NCBI RefSeq assembly: GCF_001922305.1 | Contig: NZ_CP018839.1 | Location: 3,671,507 to 3,735,506 of the forward strand | Reading direction: 5' to 3' | DNA length: 64,000 bases | Source: Thauera chlorobenzoica | GTDB taxonomy: Bacteria; Pseudomonadota; Gammaproteobacteria; Burkholderiales; Rhodocyclaceae | Shown here: one piece after another, positions 61,508-64,000 of the stretch | How positions within the stretch are numbered: the first letter of the stretch is position 1 | Layout: every line of letters begins with the position of its first letter | Made by a program: the position numbers and the translations under genes | The notes under the pieces: model-generated | The model's input: the letters and a program-made list of their open reading frames with translations, nothing else | The model's database searches: none | What the model was told of the DNA's origin: nothing

Positions 61508-63125
61508 TCTCGATCATCCGCGTGATCTGCCACTGCTGGGCAATCGACAGGATGTTGTTCACCACCCAGTACAGCACCAGGCCGGAGGGGAACCACAGGA
61601 ACATGAAGGTGAACACGATCGGCATCGCCATCATGACCTTGGCCTGGATCGGGTCGGGCGGGGTCGGGTTGAGCTTCATCTGCACCAGCATCGACACGCC
61701 CATGATCACCGGCAGGATGAAGTACGGATCCTTCGCCGACAGGTCCTGGATCCAGCCCAGCCACGGCGCGTGGCGCATCTCGACGCTGCCCAGCAGCACC
61801 CAGTAGAGGGCGATGAACACCGGGATCTGGACCAGGATCGGCAGGCAGCCGCCGAGCGGGTTGATCTTCTCGGTGCGGTAGAGATTCATCATCTCCTGCT
61901 GCATCTTCGCCTTGTCGTTGCCGTACAGCTCCTTCATGCGCTGCAGGCGCGGACCGAGCACGCGCATCTTGGCCATCGACTTGTAGCTCGCCGCCGACAG
62001 CGGGAAGAACACCGCCTTGATCGCCACCGTCACCAGGATGATCGCCCAGCCCCAGTTGCCGGTCAGGCTGTGGAGCCACGACAGGACCCAGAACAGCGGC
62101 GCGGCGATCACCGTCAGCCAGCCGTAGTCCACCACCAGGTCGAGCCCGGGCGCGATCCCTTCAAGCTTGTCCTGCTCCTGCGGACCGGCGTACAAGCGGG
62201 TCGCGACCCGGCTTTCGGCACCCGGCTCGATCGCCGCCACCGGCAGGATCACCCCGGCGGAGAACAGGTTGCTGCCCAGCGCGCGCGCGAAGTATTCGCG
62301 CTGCGCACCCTGCTCCGGCAACCAGGCGCTGACGAAGTAGTGCTGCACCATCGCCACCCAGCCATCGCTGGCGTTCTTGGCGAACTTGGCGCTGCCGTCG
62401 GTGATGTCCTCGAACTGCACCTTCTGGAACTTGCCACCTTCGGTGTAGAACGCCGGGCCGGTGAAGGTATTCACCCCGAAAGCCTCGACCTGCTCGGCCG
62501 GATTGCCGTCGCGGGTGAGCTGGAAATAGGCGTGCGGACTGATCGCCTGGGCGCTGCCGTTGCGGATTTCGTAGCCGACATCGACCAGATAGCTGCCGCG
62601 CTCGAAGCGCATGACCTTGGTCACCTGAACGCCGTTCTGCTCCGGAGCCTGAAGACGCAGCACCACGCTGTCCTCGCCGTCCTTCAGGCGCTGTTCGCCC
62701 GCCGGCAGCGCGAACACGGTCTTGTGCGTCGGCAGGCCGTCGCCGATCAGCCCCGACTGGGCTGCGTACTGGTGGCGCGAGCCGTCGTCGAGCAGGATGA
62801 AATCGCCGCCGTTGTCACCACTGGCGCGATGCTGCTTGAGCTCGAGGCGGACGATATCCCCGCCCTCGGCCGAGACTTCCGCGCGCAGCATGTCGGTCTC
62901 GACGACAACGCGCGGCGCGGTGGACGCGGCGCCGGCCTGTTCAGCCGGGACTACGGCCTGGCCCGGAGCCAGGCTCGCCGAAGGCGTGGGGACGGAACCG
63001 TCGGCGACGGCACCCGCCGCCGGCTGCGCCACGGGGGCGGGCTGGTTCTGCTTGATCCAGCCATCCCACAGCATGACAAGAGCAAAGGAGAAAACCAGGA
63101 AGAGGATGAGGCGGCGTTGATCCAT
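61479..63125 (-). CDS. yidC: Membrane protein insertase YidC
   Basis: A 548-residue Oxa1-family insertase. N-terminal signal anchor ([20 protein letters not shown]) and a large periplasmic P1 beta domain ([40 protein letters not shown]), then five TM segments including [20 protein letters not shown], the conserved positively charged groove residue in that segment, [20 protein letters not shown] and [23 protein letters not shown] at 63125; an upstream frame overlaps yidD. Inserts Sec-dependent and independent membrane proteins. Confidence 0.97.
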   Translation of the reverse strand: MDQRRLILFLVFSFALVMLWDGWIKQNQPAPVAQPAAGAVADGSVPTPSASLAPGQAVVPAEQAGAASTAPRVVVETDMLRAEVSAEGGDIVRLELKQHRASGDNGGDFILLDDGSRHQYAAQSGLIGDGLPTHKTVFALPAGEQRLKDGEDSVVLRLQAPEQNGVQVTKVMRFERGSYLVDVGYEIRNGSAQAISPHAYFQLTRDGNPAEQVEAFGVNTFTGPAFYTEGGKFQKVQFEDITDGSAKFAKNASDGWVAMVQHYFVSAWLPEQGAQREYFARALGSNLFSAGVILPVAAIEPGAESRVATRLYAGPQEQDKLEGIAPGLDLVVDYGWLTVIAAPLFWVLSWLHSLTGNWGWAIILVTVAIKAVFFPLSAASYKSMAKMRVLGPRLQRMKELYGNDKAKMQQEMMNLYRTEKINPLGGCLPILVQIPVFIALYWVLLGSVEMRHAPWLGWIQDLSAKDPYFILPVIMGVSMLVQMKLNPTPPDPIQAKVMMAMPIVFTFMFLWFPSGLVLYWVVNNILSIAQQWQITRMIESAKPGSKSA

Positions 63126-63144
63126 CGGATTCGTTCTTCTCAGG

Positions 63145-63354
63145 TCAGGGAACGGGATCATACCCGCCCGGATTGAAAGGGTGGCAGCGCCCCACCCGCC
63201 TGGCCGCCATCCAGCCGCCGCGCAAAGCACCATGGCGCTGGATCGCTTCGATGGCGTACTCGGAGCAGGTCGGGTAAAAACGGCAATTGCGCCCCAGCAG
63301 GGGACTGATCGCGTAGCGGTAGGCGCGCAGCGGCGCGATCATCAGGCTCTTCAT
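63145..63354 (-). CDS. yidD: Membrane protein insertion efficiency factor YidD
   Basis: A 69-residue protein with the family core [40 protein letters not shown] and [18 protein letters not shown]. Three conserved Cys are present. Its ATG overlaps the rnpA stop by 4 bases (63351-63354), and it precedes yidC by 19 bp. Confidence 0.95.
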   Translation of the reverse strand: MKSLMIAPLRAYRYAISPLLGRNCRFYPTCSEYAIEAIQRHGALRGGWMAARRVGRCHPFNPGGYDPVP

Positions 63355-63713
63355 TGCCGGGGCAGCCTTTGCAGCAACTGCAGCAGGTCGAGGTTGAGTT
63401 CGGCGCGCGTGGCTTTCGCCACCGGCGCATGCAGCCGGACGACGAGATCCACCGCCGGCAGGAATTCGCGATGGCGGCGGAAGATCTCGCGCGCGATCCG
63501 CTTGACCAGGTTGCGCACGTTCGCCCGCTTTGCCAGCTTCTTCGCCACCACCACGCCGAGACGGGCGCTGTCGAGGCCGTTCGGGCGGTAATGCACCATG
63601 TAGAAGCGCCCGCGCAAAGCCCGCCGAAAAGCAAAAACGGATGAGTACTCATCCGTTTTGTGCAATCTGTGAGCGCTGCGGAAACCCTGATCAGCGCCCG
63701 AGGGCAGGCTCAC
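63351..63713 (-). CDS. rnpA: Ribonuclease P protein component
   Basis: A 120-residue basic protein that supports the RNase P RNA in tRNA 5' maturation. Signature [48 protein letters not shown], the RNR-type motif. I chose the GTG at 63713, two bases after the rpmH stop; the longer ORF to 63776 runs antisense-like through rpmH in another frame. Confidence 0.92.
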   Translation of the reverse strand: MSLPSGADQGFRSAHRLHKTDEYSSVFAFRRALRGRFYMVHYRPNGLDSARLGVVVAKKLAKRANVRNLVKRIAREIFRRHREFLPAVDLVVRLHAPVAKATRAELNLDLLQLLQRLPRQ

Positions 63714-63714
63714 C

Positions 63715-63849
63715 TCAGACAGCGAGGCGATGACGGCCCTTGGCACGGCGTGCGCGGATGACCGCACGGCCGCCACGGGTCTTCATGCGGACCAGGAAGC
63801 CGTGAGTGCGCTTGCGACGGACGACGGAAGGCTGATAAGTGCGTTTCAT
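63715..63849 (-). CDS. rpmH: 50S ribosomal protein L34
   Basis: A 44-residue L34: [20 protein letters not shown], then [20 protein letters not shown] and RLAV. Perfectly typical. First gene of the rpmH-rnpA-yidD-yidC-mnmE operon; dnaA is expected divergently beyond the right edge. Confidence 0.97.
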   Translation of the reverse strand: MKRTYQPSVVRRKRTHGFLVRMKTRGGRAVIRARRAKGRHRLAV

Positions 63850-63881
63850 GATCGGACTGCCAGTGTTGGGTCAAACCGAGG

Positions 63882-63910
63882 AGTTAAATGCATAATGTCA
63901 TGTTTGTCAA
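63882..63910 (-). promoter_or_regulatory. rpmH promoter
   Basis: TTGACA on the minus strand (63905-63910), a 17-bp spacer and TTAACT (63882-63887), 33 bp upstream of the rpmH ATG. A perfect -35 with a weak -10. Confidence 0.6.
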
Positions 63911-63930
63911 GAACAATTTTTACCCCAGCC

Positions 63931-63939
63931 TGTGGATAA
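63931..63939 (-). promoter_or_regulatory. DnaA box near presumed oriC
   Basis: TTATCCACA on the minus strand (TGTGGATAA on plus), the exact consensus DnaA box, immediately upstream of the rpmH promoter, as in the rpmH-dnaA origin regions of many bacteria. Confidence 0.75.
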
Positions 63940-64000
63940 GTCTGCGCCCGGAAGGTTAGAATGTCGCCTTTCCATGCCTTGCCGCAAGCGCAAGCCGCCG

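Overview
The window looks like the chromosome of a denitrifying, aromatic-degrading betaproteobacterium of the Thauera/Azoarcus group (Rhodocyclales). The evidence is an ATP-dependent (class I) benzoyl-CoA reductase cluster, betaproteobacterial gene orders (rsmB-DUF4390-ntrY-ntrX-trkA-trkH; rpmH-rnpA-yidD-yidC-mnmE), nitric-oxide-reductase accessory genes and very GC-rich housekeeping genes. The right edge lies just upstream of where dnaA normally sits: rpmH, a DnaA box at 63931 and two parS sites at 48.3 and 49.2 kb place the window near the replication origin.

Region 1 (1-25.4 kb, mostly minus strand, visibly lower GC, rich in insertion sequences) is an anaerobic aromatic catabolic island. 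Reading leftwards from 19.7 kb: a four-subunit aryl-CoA reductase in the order O-N-Q-P (the order of the 3-methylbenzoyl-CoA reductase genes mbdONQP/mbrONQP), a small Cys-containing protein, an amidohydrolase-fold protein, thiolase, two crotonase-type hydratases, 3-hydroxyacyl-CoA dehydrogenase, the alicyclic alcohol dehydrogenase (Had type), the ring-opening hydrolase (Oah type), a dienoyl-CoA hydratase (Dch type), a benzoate-type CoA ligase, acyl-CoA dehydrogenases and a CoA-transferase family gene. Together these would activate an aryl acid to its CoA thioester, dearomatise it, open the ring and beta-oxidise the product. Promoter-like sites before three transcription units carry matches or near-matches to ATAC-N10-GTAT, the operator I recall for the TetR repressor MbdR of Azoarcus sp. 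CIB. A TetR gene at 23.3 kb is cut by an IS5-family element; removing the IS and one CTAA copy restores an uninterrupted 220-residue reading frame. The CoA-transferase gene is likewise cut by an IS1634-family element and is also exactly restorable. An IS66 remnant carrying an IS3-like insertion, plus an IS21 remnant, fills the gap between the regulator and the reductase operon.

Region 2 (25.7-50.0 kb) is ordinary GC-rich core genome: a TerB-like protein; a PepSY protein, ferric-reductase-like flavocytochrome and two-component system; beta-carbonic anhydrase; NorE/NorF-like proteins; a MocR regulator; priA and hemE with DnaA boxes between them; trkH-trkA; ntrXY; rsmB; speED; a TSUP permease between two parS sites; and a DoxX protein.

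Region 3 (about 50.05-60.05 kb) is a 10-kb integrative element with a tyrosine integrase, AlpA-like regulator, winged-helix-like protein, SSB-like protein, TOPRIM primase-like protein, DUF927-type helicase, two unknown zinc-ribbon/Cys proteins, GGAAC-iteron repeats (two 106-bp copies at 104/106 identity) and a compact run of five tiny genes chained by ATGA overlaps. No phage structural or conjugation genes are visible, so it resembles a P4-like satellite or integrated plasmid.

Region 4 (60.1-64 kb) is the rpmH-rnpA-yidD-yidC-mnmE operon on the minus strand. No tRNA, rRNA or CRISPR array was recognised.
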